A stretch of DNA of 44,998 nt from Gammaproteobacteria bacterium. Its GTDB lineage: Bacteria > Pseudomonadota > Gammaproteobacteria > SZUA-152. Below, in pieces: positions 8,012-17,030 of the stretch. Position numbers and translations under genes: made by a program. Location: NCBI GenBank assembly GCA_011321815.1, contig DROS01000091.1, positions 1 through 44,998 of the forward strand. Direction: 5' to 3'. Each line of letters starts with the position of its first letter. Within the stretch, counting starts at the first letter, position 1. A model generated the notes under the pieces. It did not search any database. It was given only the letters and a program-made list of their open reading frames with translations, and was not told the DNA's origin.

Positions 8012-10048
8012 ATGATTCCAGAAATCGGGCATTTTGCGCTTATCCTGGCGCTGTGTGTTGCTGTAGTGCAAGGCGTGGTTTCCATAGGTGGGGCGCAGCT
8101 GGGCATTCGCTCGTGGATGGCGATGGCGCGCCCTGCGGCACAGGTGCATTTCATCCTCGTTGCAGTGGCTTTTGCCTGTCTGATGTATGCGTTTATCTAT
8201 AATGATTTCTCCGTGAAGTATGTTGCCACCGTATCCAACTCGATGTTGCCGGTACAATATCGTATTGCCGCAATATGGGGTGGCCATGAGGGTTCATTGT
8301 TATTATGGGCCCTGCTGTTGGCAATCTGGACGATGGCCGTAGCCCGCTATAGTCGCAATTTGCCGTTAGACATGGTGTCACGGGTCATTGGTGTTATGGG
8401 TCTGATTTCAGTGGGCTTTTTGTTGTTCATGCTGTTTACTTCGAACCCTTTTGACCGCCTGTTACCTGCTGCTGCTGATGGGCGGGATCTTAACCCATTG
8501 CTGCAAGACCCGGGGCTGATTATTCATCCGCCTTTGTTGTACATCGGCTATGTTGGCTTTTCCGTGGCTTTTGCTTTTGCTATTGCCGCGTTGTTGGGTG
8601 GGCATATGGATGCCACCTGGGCGCGTTGGTCACGACCGTGGACGACGATTGCCTGGAGTTTTTTGACCGCTGGTATCGCATTGGGCAGCTGGTGGGCCTA
8701 TTACGAATTAGGTTGGGGTGGCTGGTGGTTTTGGGACCCTGTAGAAAATGCCTCGTTTATGCCTTGGCTGGTAGGTACCGCGCTGGTGCATTCACTGGCG
8801 GTGACTGAAAAACGCGGCAGCTTTAAAAACTGGACGGTGTTGCTGGCCATTTTTACCTTTTCGCTCAGCCTGTTGGGAACTTTCCTGGTGCGCTCCGGCG
8901 TATTGACTTCGGTGCATGCCTTTGCCACCGATCCTGAGCGCGGTGTGTTTATTCTTGGTTTCCTGATTGTGGTGATTGGTGGTTCGTTGGCCTTGTTCGC
9001 CTGGCGTGCGCCGAAGGTGGGTTTGGGTGGGCGGTTTAGTCTGGTTTCGCGCGAAACATTTTTGTTGTTGAATAACGTGATGTTGGTGGTTGCTGCCGGA
9101 GCGGTGCTATTGGGTACTTTGTACCCGCTGTTGCTGGATGCGTTGGACATGGGCAAAATTTCCGTGGGCCCTCCGTATTTTGACACGGTATTTCTGCCGC
9201 TGATGGTACCGATGATTTTTCTCATGGGGCTGGGACCAATTGCACGCTGGAAACAGGCGGATTTGCCGGACATGGCCAGCCGCATGAAATGGGCAGCAGC
9301 GGTGAGCCTGATAATGGCATTGATTTTACCGTTTGTGATGGGGGAATGGTTTGCATTGACCAGTCTGGGTTTTGCGCTGGCCTTTTGGATTTTCAGCAGC
9401 ATTGTGGTCAGCGTGAACGAGCGTTTGCGGAAAACTGCTGGCGGTGGTGGTTCAAATACAGGTTTGTTGGCGCGTATAGGCGCGTTGCCAAAGGCCTATG
9501 TCGGTATGAATGTTGCGCATGTGGGGGTAGCTGTTTTCATTATGGGGGTCACTATGGTGAACACTTATGAAGTGGAAAAAGATATGCGTATGGAAGTGGG
9601 TGATACCGTGACCATGGCCAACTATACGTTCCGCTTTGATGGTGTGACTGAAATTGAAGGACCCAACTATACGGCCAGTCGTGGTCAGGTACTGGTTACC
9701 ATCGACGGTGAAACCGAGGCAGTATTGTTTCCCGAAAAACGGGCCTATTTTGTGCAGACCATGCCAATGACCGAGGCTGCCATTGATACGGGCCTGTTTC
9801 GCGATCTGTATGTGTCGTTGGGTGAGCCGGTGGGCAACGGTGCCTGGAGTGTGCGCGTTTATTACAAACCCTTTGTGGACTGGATCTGGGGTGGAGCCTT
9901 CCTGATGGCGATTGGTGGTATTTTTGCGATTAGTGACCGCCGTTATCGTTTGGTGTCGCGTAAACGCAAAGCCAGGGCGAAGGGAAAAGAAAGTGAACAA
10001 GCCACGACCGGTCAAGCGGTTACCGCCCAGTCATTTGAAAGAGAATAG
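8012..10048 (+). CDS. ccmF: CcmF, haem lyase core subunit of System I
   Basis: This is a 678-residue polytopic protein with about 14-15 helices, full length for the family. The WWD motif reads GGWWFWDPVENASFMPW at about residues 235-251. Conserved histidines occur in WGGHEGSL, IIHPPLLY, LVHSLAVTE and SVHAFATDP, the four positions that handle the WWD-domain and membrane haems. CcmF oxidises and transfers haem from CcmE to the apocytochrome bound by CcmH/CcmI. A strong hydrophilic loop lies between about residues 540 and 630. The gene is followed after five bases by ccmG, so the late part of the operon is tightly packed. Confidence 0.96.
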   Translation: MIPEIGHFALILALCVAVVQGVVSIGGAQLGIRSWMAMARPAAQVHFILVAVAFACLMYAFIYNDFSVKYVATVSNSMLPVQYRIAAIWGGHEGSLLLWALLLAIWTMAVARYSRNLPLDMVSRVIGVMGLISVGFLLFMLFTSNPFDRLLPAAADGRDLNPLLQDPGLIIHPPLLYIGYVGFSVAFAFAIAALLGGHMDATWARWSRPWTTIAWSFLTAGIALGSWWAYYELGWGGWWFWDPVENASFMPWLVGTALVHSLAVTEKRGSFKNWTVLLAIFTFSLSLLGTFLVRSGVLTSVHAFATDPERGVFILGFLIVVIGGSLALFAWRAPKVGLGGRFSLVSRETFLLLNNVMLVVAAGAVLLGTLYPLLLDALDMGKISVGPPYFDTVFLPLMVPMIFLMGLGPIARWKQADLPDMASRMKWAAAVSLIMALILPFVMGEWFALTSLGFALAFWIFSSIVVSVNERLRKTAGGGGSNTGLLARIGALPKAYVGMNVAHVGVAVFIMGVTMVNTYEVEKDMRMEVGDTVTMANYTFRFDGVTEIEGPNYTASRGQVLVTIDGETEAVLFPEKRAYFVQTMPMTEAAIDTGLFRDLYVSLGEPVGNGAWSVRVYYKPFVDWIWGGAFLMAIGGIFAISDRRYRLVSRKRKARAKGKESEQATTGQAVTAQSFERE

Positions 10049-10053
10049 TCATT

Positions 10054-10626
10054 ATGTTGCGTTATATTGTGCCTTTATTGGTGTTTTTGGTCGTGGCGGT
10101 TTTTTTGGGGGTAGGGCTGGATCTTAATCCGCGCGAAGTACCATCCCCGCTTATTGATAAACCGGCGCCGGTTTTCAATTTGCCAAAACTTCATGCACTG
10201 GAAACATCGTTTTCCTCTAAAGAAATGTTGGGAAAAGTGTGGTTGCTTAATGTCTGGGCGTCGTGGTGCGTGGCTTGCCGTTCGGAACACCCGCTGCTGG
10301 TACAATTGTCGCGTGCGAATTTTGTGCCTATTTATGGTTTGAACTATAAAGATGAGCCAAATGAAGCTAAAAGCTGGTTGCAACAGCTTGGTGACCCCTA
10401 TGTTGCCAGTCTGAGTGATTATGAAGGAAAGGTAGGCATCGATTATGGCGTGTATGGTGTTCCGGAAACTTTTGTTATCGATAAACAGGGCGTTATTCGC
10501 CACAAGGTGATCGGTCCGGTTACACCTGCTGCTCTGGATAATTGTGTTTTGCCATTGGTGGAAAAATTACAGCAGGCTTCAGCACAAGCTGTGGTGAAAC
10601 GCACAGAAGTGGAGGGTTGTGCATGA
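10054..10626 (+). CDS. ccmG: CcmG/DsbE, thiol:disulfide oxidoreductase
   Basis: This 190-residue protein is held by an N-terminal membrane anchor (about 4-22) and has a periplasmic thioredoxin fold. The active site is WASWCVACRSEHP with Cys72 and Cys75, and the YGVYGVPETFVID segment carries the cis-proline. CcmG keeps apocytochrome CxxCH cysteines reduced or resolves mixed disulfides with CcmH. Its stop overlaps the ATG of ccmH (ATGA). It differs from the lipoprotein thioredoxin at 3452, which belongs to the upstream System II-like group. The acidic GLNYKDEPNEAKSWL stretch near residue 100 is typical of DsbE. Confidence 0.95.
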   Translation: MLRYIVPLLVFLVVAVFLGVGLDLNPREVPSPLIDKPAPVFNLPKLHALETSFSSKEMLGKVWLLNVWASWCVACRSEHPLLVQLSRANFVPIYGLNYKDEPNEAKSWLQQLGDPYVASLSDYEGKVGIDYGVYGVPETFVIDKQGVIRHKVIGPVTPAALDNCVLPLVEKLQQASAQAVVKRTEVEGCA

Positions 10627-11153
10627 GCTCGATGAAGATGCTGGTTATTTTGCTGTGTCTGCTTGCATTTACGTCCTTGGCAGCAGCCAAAGAAGCAACC
10701 CCCATGGCCACAGACCCGGAAATGGAAAAAACGGTTAACGCAATCGCAGCCGAATTGCGCTGTCTGGTATGTCAAAATCAAACTATTGCAGATTCCCATG
10801 CCCCTTTGGCAGTCGACCTGAAAAACCAAGTGCGCAATATGGTGGAGTCAGGCCAGTCACAGGATGAGATTGTCGATTATATGGTGCAGCGTTATGGTGA
10901 TTTTGTGCGTTATCGTCCACCAATGAAGGCAAGTACCATGTTGTTGTGGGCTGGCCCATTTTTGTTGTTGCTTATCGGTGTGGTGGTGTTGGTGGTTAAC
11001 TTACGCAAACGCGCGGCAATGATGAAAAACGACGAGGATTTATCTTTGGAAGAAAATGAACGACTTCAGAATTTGTTGGCGGCTGAGTTTTCACAGCAGA
11101 ATGCTGCGCAACGGGATTCGTCACAACAGAAAGCTGGGGTAGAAAAGTCATGA
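10623..11153 (+). CDS. ccmH: CcmH, cytochrome c maturation thiol protein
   Basis: The product has 176 residues counted from ATG 10623, which overlaps the ccmG stop. An in-frame start at 10542 inside ccmG is rejected because it would precede the signal peptide. The N-terminal signal (about 5-22) is followed by the conserved domain RCLVCQNQTIADSHA with Cys47 and Cys50, then by a second membrane helix at about 102-123. CcmH forms mixed disulfides with apocytochromes and hands them to CcmF. The protein has only the short thiol domain; the TPR half, fused in Escherichia coli, is the separate ccmI gene here. Confidence 0.95.
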   Translation: MSSMKMLVILLCLLAFTSLAAAKEATPMATDPEMEKTVNAIAAELRCLVCQNQTIADSHAPLAVDLKNQVRNMVESGQSQDEIVDYMVQRYGDFVRYRPPMKASTMLLWAGPFLLLLIGVVVLVVNLRKRAAMMKNDEDLSLEENERLQNLLAAEFSQQNAAQRDSSQQKAGVEKS

Positions 11154-12400
11154 TGGTGTTTTGGTTGGTTGCTGTGCTGTTGATTGCTGTGGCTTTGTTG
11201 TTTTTATTGCCGCCGTTGATTCAAAAACTGCAACGGGATTCAAATGAGGATGCGATTGGCCGCGATGAACTGAATGTCACCATATTCAAGGATCAGCTGG
11301 CGGAGCTGGAGCTGGATTTGTCTGCCGGAGTGATCACGCAAGAACAGTATGAAGTTGCGAAACACGATCTGGAACGTAGCTTTTTACAGGATGCCAACAC
11401 TGAGACCGATGCACCAGTCTCACAGACAGACAGTGTTGTCGGGCGCTCTGCGGCGGTGGTGATTGTGGTGCTGGTTCCGCTTTTGGCGGTGAGTATTTAC
11501 AATATGCTGGGCTCAGGAAAAGCGGGTCTGCATCCGGAAGATGCACGCCCGCAGGTGCAGGCCGAAGGCCATGAAGGCACATTGGAAGAACAAGTGCGCA
11601 AATTACAGGACCACCTGCAACAAAACCCGGATGATGTAGAAGGCTGGGGTATGTTGGCGCGTTCTTATTATTTCCTCAAACAATATGGTGCAGCGGCAGA
11701 AACGTTTGCGCGCACCTCGGCCTTGCTACAGGACTCTAACGCAGAATTGCTGGCTGATTATGCTGATGCGTTGGCGATGGCCAATGGCCGTAATATGGCG
11801 GGACGTCCTTATGAGCTGGTGAAAAAGGCCTTGGAAATTGAACCGCGACTTCAAAAGGCCTTGTGGCTGGCGGGTACAGCGACGTATCAATCGGGAAATT
11901 TTGAAGACACGTTGGGCTACTGGAAGCGCTTGTTGGAAATTTTCCCCAAAGGTTCGGAAAATTATCTGCAAATGCAAAAAAATATTGCCGAGATTCAGCA
12001 ACGGCTGGGATTACCGGTAGACACTGAAATACAAACGGCTGCGGCGGCAGGTGGTGCGAGCATCTCCGGTGTGGTGCGGCTGGACGAGTCGCTAATGTTG
12101 GATGCAGGGGTTGATGACACCCTGTTTGTTTATGCACGGGCTGCCAATGGGCCGCGCATGCCCCTGGCTATTGTGCGTAAAACGGTGAAAGATTTACCAT
12201 TTGAGTTTACTCTGGACGATTCCATGGCGATGAACCCGGCGATGAAACTATCAAATTTCCAACAGGTAGTGGTTGGCGCACGCATTTCCAAAAGTGGCAA
12301 CGCCATGCCTCAGCCGGGTGATTTGCAGGTGGTATCCCAGCCTATGGGCGTTGATGATGTAAAAGGCCTGGAGTTGGTGATTAGCGAAGTAATTCAATAA
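11150..12400 (+). CDS. ccmI: CcmI, apocytochrome-binding TPR protein
   Basis: The protein has 416 residues. Two N-terminal helices (about 3-22 and 98-120) flank a cytoplasmic loop with the family-type sequence NVTIFKDQLAELELDLSAG. Roughly 145-290 is a set of TPR repeats (GWGMLARSYYFLKQYGAAA and following). The C-terminal 120 residues form a separate periplasmic domain. CcmI binds the C-terminal helix of apocytochromes and escorts them to CcmF/CcmH. The gene overlaps the end of ccmH by four bases and closes the System I set. The following cytochrome gene begins only about 27 bases later and may be co-transcribed. Confidence 0.93.
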   Translation: MMVFWLVAVLLIAVALLFLLPPLIQKLQRDSNEDAIGRDELNVTIFKDQLAELELDLSAGVITQEQYEVAKHDLERSFLQDANTETDAPVSQTDSVVGRSAAVVIVVLVPLLAVSIYNMLGSGKAGLHPEDARPQVQAEGHEGTLEEQVRKLQDHLQQNPDDVEGWGMLARSYYFLKQYGAAAETFARTSALLQDSNAELLADYADALAMANGRNMAGRPYELVKKALEIEPRLQKALWLAGTATYQSGNFEDTLGYWKRLLEIFPKGSENYLQMQKNIAEIQQRLGLPVDTEIQTAAAAGGASISGVVRLDESLMLDAGVDDTLFVYARAANGPRMPLAIVRKTVKDLPFEFTLDDSMAMNPAMKLSNFQQVVVGARISKSGNAMPQPGDLQVVSQPMGVDDVKGLELVISEVIQ

Positions 12401-12427
12401 CATGTTCTTCGGTGATTGGAGGAAAAA

Positions 12428-12745
12428 ATGATGAATAAGTTACCCGTTGTGCAGCTATTTTTGGGTTTTTTGTTGCTGGCAGCATCTTCTGGTGTGGTGC
12501 TGGCAGGTGACCCCATGAAAGGGCGCCCTTTGTATGTGGATCGTTGTTCGGGTTGCCATGGGTTGAGTGGTGCGCCACAAGTCGCAGAGGTGCCTAATTT
12601 TAAATTGGGTGAGGGGTTGATGAAGTCGGACCAGGAAATAGTTGCTTTTATAAAAAAAGGTAGAGGTGTTATGCCGGGCTTTAACGGTATTCTCACGGAT
12701 ACTGAAATCCGCGATATTCTCGCTTATGTGAGAACCTTTTTCTGA
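12428..12745 (+). CDS. Small monohaem cytochrome c
   Basis: This 105-residue protein has a cleavable signal peptide ending near VVLAGDP and one haem site, CSGCH. A Met in GRGVMPGF near residue 80 is a plausible sixth ligand, giving a class I cytochrome c. GGAGG at 12418-12422 precedes ATG 12428; a TTG start at 12416 is unlikely because it overlaps the ribosome site. A second ATG at 12431 is equally possible. It is the first gene of a group that continues with two beta-propeller proteins and a Kelch protein. It could be their soluble electron carrier. No closer family is recognised. Confidence 0.88.
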   Translation: MMNKLPVVQLFLGFLLLAASSGVVLAGDPMKGRPLYVDRCSGCHGLSGAPQVAEVPNFKLGEGLMKSDQEIVAFIKKGRGVMPGFNGILTDTEIRDILAYVRTFF

Positions 12746-13932
12746 TGGTATCCCGGGCTGCGACTATAGAGTTATTACCGCGACGTTTGAGTAACATGAC
12801 CGCCGTAATTTTGGTATTGGCGGCGGTGTCGTTGTTGGCCGCATGTTCTGGCGACGAAACGGCTACTTCTTCTTCCACTGCTACAGGCGCGAAAGTGCCT
12901 GTAGCGCAACCTGTGTCACCTGCCGTTGTGCAGACTGACAGCGGTTACCGTGTTGCTGATTCATTTAATGTGGGTGAGCGCGTGTATGTGCGTTCCATGG
13001 TTGCCGATGCGAAGCAGAACCGTTTGTGGGTGGGCACCAGTGTTGGTGTGCTGGAAGTCGATATCACTAGCCGTAATCTGGTGAATACGTTTACCCGCGA
13101 GCAGGGTCTGGCTAATGAATATGTGTTTGGTATGCATGTCGATAGCCAGGGCAATCGTTGGTTTGGCACCAATGGCGGTGGCATTTCGCGTTATTCCCCC
13201 GCTGGGGAATGGAAGACATTTTTCCCCATGCACGGGCTGGCTGATTACTGGGTATATGCATTCACTGAGCAGGATGACGGTACTTTGTGGATTGGTACCT
13301 GGGCGGGGCTGAATAAATACGACCCAAAGACTGACACTTTTCACACCTACTTAAAAGAACTGGTTAATGAATGGGTGTATGGTCTGGACGTGGATTCACA
13401 GCAACGTGTCTGGATTGGTACCGAAGGTGGCATCAATATGTTTGATGGCAAAACCTGGTCAACCTGGACGCATGAAGACGGCCTGGGGGCTGATAATGAG
13501 CAGGGGTTGCCCATGAGCACCAATACCGGTTTGGGGACACGCTCACGCCATGATCTGAGCATTCTCTCCATGGATCAGCAGACATACAATCCCAACTACG
13601 TTTTTTCACTGTTGGTAGCAAAAGACGACGGCGTGTGGGCGGGCACATGGGGTGGCGGCGTGAGCCGCTTTGATGGCAAGGTCTGGCAGAATTACACCAC
13701 GAAAGATGGTCTGGCCGGCAACATTGTCTACAGTGTGGCACAGGATGAAAAAGGCGGCATGTGGTTTGGCACCAATGCCGGATTGTCATATTTTGACGGT
13801 AAAGACTGGCACTCTTTTACCCGTTCCAATGGCCTGTTAGACAATAATATCTACGCAGTCACGCCTGTGGGCTCGAATCAGGTTTGGGTGGGCAGTCGGT
13901 CAGGTGTCGTATTGTTGGTTGCTGATAATTAA
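12745..13932 (+). CDS. Beta-propeller lipoprotein with two-component-regulator-type blades (paralogue 1)
   Basis: This 395-residue exported protein has a signal sequence with lipobox LLAACS at about residues 30-35. The rest is made of repeated blades with the pattern LWVGTS.GV, RWFGTNGGGISRY, LWIGTWAGLNKYD and WFGTNAGLSYFDG. This pattern is known from the periplasmic sensor part of hybrid two-component regulators and from sialidase-like propellers. Seven blades fit the spacing. There is no kinase or DNA-binding domain, so it stands alone. The start overlaps the cytochrome stop (TGATG); ATG 12796 would give a shorter signal peptide and is a real alternative. The next gene encodes a clear paralogue. 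A role as scaffold or partner of the adjacent cytochrome is inferred from order only. Confidence 0.75.
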   Translation: MVSRAATIELLPRRLSNMTAVILVLAAVSLLAACSGDETATSSSTATGAKVPVAQPVSPAVVQTDSGYRVADSFNVGERVYVRSMVADAKQNRLWVGTSVGVLEVDITSRNLVNTFTREQGLANEYVFGMHVDSQGNRWFGTNGGGISRYSPAGEWKTFFPMHGLADYWVYAFTEQDDGTLWIGTWAGLNKYDPKTDTFHTYLKELVNEWVYGLDVDSQQRVWIGTEGGINMFDGKTWSTWTHEDGLGADNEQGLPMSTNTGLGTRSRHDLSILSMDQQTYNPNYVFSLLVAKDDGVWAGTWGGGVSRFDGKVWQNYTTKDGLAGNIVYSVAQDEKGGMWFGTNAGLSYFDGKDWHSFTRSNGLLDNNIYAVTPVGSNQVWVGSRSGVVLLVADN

Positions 13933-13988
13933 ATTGCTGGGTGACCGTTGACCAAAATGGTGCCTGGAAAAATGCATTGGAGGATGTT

Positions 13989-15248
13989 GTGAATATTAGT
14001 TCAAAAGGTTTGGCCGTAGCGGCACTGGTTGCAGGAGGGCTGATTGTTGCAGCCTACAATTTTGGTAGCAAGCAGCAGGAGCAGGCTTCACCGTCCAATG
14101 CGACTCCGAACGTGACCCCCAGTGCGCCACCACTTGCTGGTGCAACTGAGATGCCTCCGGGCCACCCTGTAACAACCGGTACGCCTGCGGTTGACTTGTT
14201 GCCAAATCAACCTGCAAATAATGCAAAATTTGCACATTTCCGTGTTGGCCAACGAAATGTCAAAGGTATGCTGGCGGATGGCAATGAAGTATGGGTGGGT
14301 ACATCCGGTGGCGTGATTCGTTATGACCTGAAAACCAATGACTACAAATTGTATGATGTCAAAAATAAAAGTCTGATTTCCAATGGCGTATTTCATGTCA
14401 GCAAGCTGCGCGGCAAAATTATGGTAGGCACTTATGGTGGTGGCCTGTCAGTGTATACACCGGAAACGGATCAATGGAAAAATTACAATATTCCGGATGG
14501 TCTCGCAGACCAGTTTGTGTACGATATTGTCGAGGCGGATAATGGCGATTACTGGATCGCTACCTGGTCTGGCGTCAATCGTGTGCCTAATGGCGATTTT
14601 TCAGATACCTCCAAATGGGAAACCTTTACTGTCGAAAATACCCAGGGTGGCTTGCCCAACGACTGGGTTTACAGTGTCGCGGTAGGTAAAGACGGTGATG
14701 TTTGGTTTGCCACGGAAGGTGGTTTGGCACTTTACCGGGACAAGCAGTGGACTAACTGGCAACACGAAGATGGGTTGGGTGCGCCCTACGAAAAGGTGAA
14801 AGACGATATTGCGTTTAGCAATGACCCTGCCAAATCATCCAAACACCACGCCAAGCAAAAGGCTGAACAAGGTCTGAGTGATATCAAAGTCGGCTATAAT
14901 CCAAACTATATTGTTTCCATGATAGTGGATGAAAATGGCATCGTCTGGGCAGGTACCTGGGGTGCCGGGTTGTCCCGCTTTGATGGCAAAACGTGGAAAA
15001 CGTATACGGTGAAAGAAGGTCTGCCAGGAAATCATATTTTCATGTTGTACAAAAAACCGGGTGGTGAGATGTGGATTGGTACCAATAAAGGTCTGGCGCG
15101 ACCAAACGCAAATGGAGAAGGGTTCAAGGTGATGACCAAAGCCGATGGCCTGTTTGCCAACAACGTTTTTTCGTTGGCTGAAGCTTCCGATGGTAGTTTA
15201 TGGGTAGGAAGTTTCGGTGGTGTGGCGAGAATTACTGACTATAACTAA
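13989..15248 (+). CDS. Beta-propeller membrane-anchored protein (paralogue 2)
   Basis: The product has 419 residues from GTG 13989, chosen because GGAGG lies at 13979-13983; the frame also opens at GTG 13941. An N-terminal hydrophobic segment (about 6-24) is followed by a Pro/Ala/Thr-rich linker to about residue 85. The blades match the preceding gene closely: YNPNYIVSMIVDENGIVWAG aligns with YNPNYVFSLLVAKDDGVWAG, and WQHEDGLGAP with WTHEDGLGAD. The two genes are therefore a tandem duplication. An insertion rich in Lys and His (KSSKHHAKQKAEQG) sits between blades at about residue 300. There is no lipobox, so it differs from its neighbour in membrane attachment. Function is unknown beyond a propeller fold. 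Confidence 0.75.
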   Translation: MNISSKGLAVAALVAGGLIVAAYNFGSKQQEQASPSNATPNVTPSAPPLAGATEMPPGHPVTTGTPAVDLLPNQPANNAKFAHFRVGQRNVKGMLADGNEVWVGTSGGVIRYDLKTNDYKLYDVKNKSLISNGVFHVSKLRGKIMVGTYGGGLSVYTPETDQWKNYNIPDGLADQFVYDIVEADNGDYWIATWSGVNRVPNGDFSDTSKWETFTVENTQGGLPNDWVYSVAVGKDGDVWFATEGGLALYRDKQWTNWQHEDGLGAPYEKVKDDIAFSNDPAKSSKHHAKQKAEQGLSDIKVGYNPNYIVSMIVDENGIVWAGTWGAGLSRFDGKTWKTYTVKEGLPGNHIFMLYKKPGGEMWIGTNKGLARPNANGEGFKVMTKADGLFANNVFSLAEASDGSLWVGSFGGVARITDYN

Positions 15249-15298
15249 GTTTTTCCGTGTGAGACGCTAATTAGCATAACGGTAAATGTGTGATCTCG

Positions 15299-15328
15299 AA
15301 GCTCTGCCTGGAAATCCAGGTGGAGCTT
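15299..15328 (+). terminator. Hairpin between propeller and Kelch genes
   Basis: AAGCTC (15299-15304) pairs with GAGCTT (15323-15328), and the inner CCTGG/CCAGG pair extends the stem around an AAAT loop. No T-run follows directly, so it may lower rather than stop transcription into the Kelch gene, or protect the upstream mRNA. Confidence 0.5.
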
Positions 15329-15350
15329 TCGTGTATCTGAGGGCTTTAAA

Positions 15351-16718
15351 ATGAAACAAGTTGTTTTTTTAATAATACTTTTGGTGCTGGGGGCGTGTTC
15401 ACCGACAGAAGACGGAACGCCAGCACAAAATAACGCCACACCAAAAAATAAGGTAGCGAAAAATGAAGTGTGGATTTCTGGCTGGAAAGAAACCAGTCCA
15501 TTAAATGTGGTGCGTGCAGGCGCAGCAGTGGTAGTGCACAATAATTTCATTTATATGATTGCCGGAGTTGATGGCCGGGATTTTTTACGTAGCACGGAAT
15601 ATGCGCCTATTTTACCGGATGGACGCATTGGTGAATGGAAAATGGGGCCACAGTTAATTGAAGATCGTGGTTTTACAGAAGCAGTTGTGAAGAATGGCTA
15701 TATCTATGTTGTTGGTGGTGGTAATGGCCCGAATGGTCAACATTTGTTGACCACAGTAGAGCGTGCTGAAATTAACCCGGATGGTAGTTTGGGTGCATGG
15801 CGGCAAGAAAGTAACCGTACAGTGCTTCCCCGGCGTTGTACCAAATTAAGTTTGATTGGTGACTATTTATATTCATTTGGTGGCTATGGCGGGACACTGC
15901 TGGACAGTGTGGAATATGCAAAAATTGAAGCCGATGGCAGTGTTGGCAAGTGGAGCATGGCCAGTGAGGCGATGACATTGCCGCGTTATGTGAACAGTGT
16001 AAAAGCGGTCGGCGGGTTTGCTTTTGTACTGGGTGGGCATGATCAACAAAAAGGAGTGGGTATTGTCGATGTGGAGTGGGCCAAGCCCCAGGCCAACGGC
16101 GATATTCATTCCTGGCAGAAAACTAGCCCATTGAAAACCGGGCGTTATGGCATGGCCTCTGCCAAGAATGATAAAACAATCTATATACTGGGTGGTTTAA
16201 CCGGACTTGAATATCTTGGCAGCATAGAAAAAAGCCAGGTACTGCCCGAAGGCGGTTTGGCGGCGTGGCAGGAAACGACAGCAATGAGTGTGCCGAGGGC
16301 GACATTCAGCGCCTTCACGAATAATGGTTACATTTATGTGCTGGGTGGCGCTAATCGGGATGGTTATCTGCGCACTGTGGAATATGCTGAAATCAATGAG
16401 CAGGGCGATTTGGGTTTCATGGGCAGCCCGCAAGAACGCGAGCAATATTTACAACGAGTTAAAGCCAAAAAGAATAATGGGCCGATGCTTCCCAATGAAG
16501 GCATCGTCAAACAAATATTGCGTGCTGAAATGTACAGTTATGTGCAGGTATTAAATCAGGGGAAACTGGTATGGATTGCCGGTCCGAAAACAGAACTGTC
16601 TATTGGTTCCCGTATTCGGTATAGCAAGGGAGTGTACATGAGTAATTTTTTCAGCAAGGAGTTACAGAAGCCCTTTCCTGAAGTGACTTTTGTGAGTCGC
16701 ATAGAAGTTGTTCAATAA
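15351..16718 (+). CDS. Kelch-repeat lipoprotein
   Basis: This 455-residue protein begins with a typical lipoprotein signal, LVLGACS at about residues 12-18. From about residue 35 to 370 there are six or so repeats of roughly 55-60 residues. They share YIYVVGGGNG-like strands and an INPDGSLGAW-type segment, for example YLYSFGGYGG, TIYILGGLTG and YIYVLGGANR. This is a Kelch-like beta-propeller. The last 80 residues, including GPMLPNEGIVKQILR and RIRYSKGVYMS, form an extra domain that is not recognised. It follows the two other propellers on the same strand, so three different propeller proteins stand in a row behind one cytochrome. An outer-membrane or periplasmic location is predicted; no catalytic residues are evident. 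Confidence 0.78.
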   Translation: MKQVVFLIILLVLGACSPTEDGTPAQNNATPKNKVAKNEVWISGWKETSPLNVVRAGAAVVVHNNFIYMIAGVDGRDFLRSTEYAPILPDGRIGEWKMGPQLIEDRGFTEAVVKNGYIYVVGGGNGPNGQHLLTTVERAEINPDGSLGAWRQESNRTVLPRRCTKLSLIGDYLYSFGGYGGTLLDSVEYAKIEADGSVGKWSMASEAMTLPRYVNSVKAVGGFAFVLGGHDQQKGVGIVDVEWAKPQANGDIHSWQKTSPLKTGRYGMASAKNDKTIYILGGLTGLEYLGSIEKSQVLPEGGLAAWQETTAMSVPRATFSAFTNNGYIYVLGGANRDGYLRTVEYAEINEQGDLGFMGSPQEREQYLQRVKAKKNNGPMLPNEGIVKQILRAEMYSYVQVLNQGKLVWIAGPKTELSIGSRIRYSKGVYMSNFFSKELQKPFPEVTFVSRIEVVQ

Positions 16719-17030
16719 GCCTGACGCCGGTCAATACTTTCAGTCTGAGCATAAATAGTTGCAAAGTGCTGAATAATAGAAAGCCTCTGAGTAGTATTAG
16801 AGGCTTTAGTACGACTTGGTGCAAATAACCGATAACGAAATATTGTTTTCTGTGTTCGGCAGTGACAGGTAAGTTACCAGGTACCATTAAGGGTAAAAAA
16901 AAACTCTGATTTTATCGGTGCAGGGTATATGTAAATGCCAGCGTCCTGGCTGGTTAGCTAACATAATAATTGGCATGACCATTACGGTATGTAGGGCGCT
17001 TGCTGTGTAATGGTCATGGGTGTTCAAGCG
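16719..17030. other. Spacer with two hairpins before the IS relic
   Basis: No gene is seen. AAAGCCTCT (16780-16788) pairs with AGAGGCTTT (16799-16807), a likely but weak terminator for the Kelch gene because no T-run follows. CATGACCATTAC (16974-16985) pairs perfectly with GTAATGGTCATG (17007-17018) across a 21-base loop next to the IS end. Confidence 0.55.
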
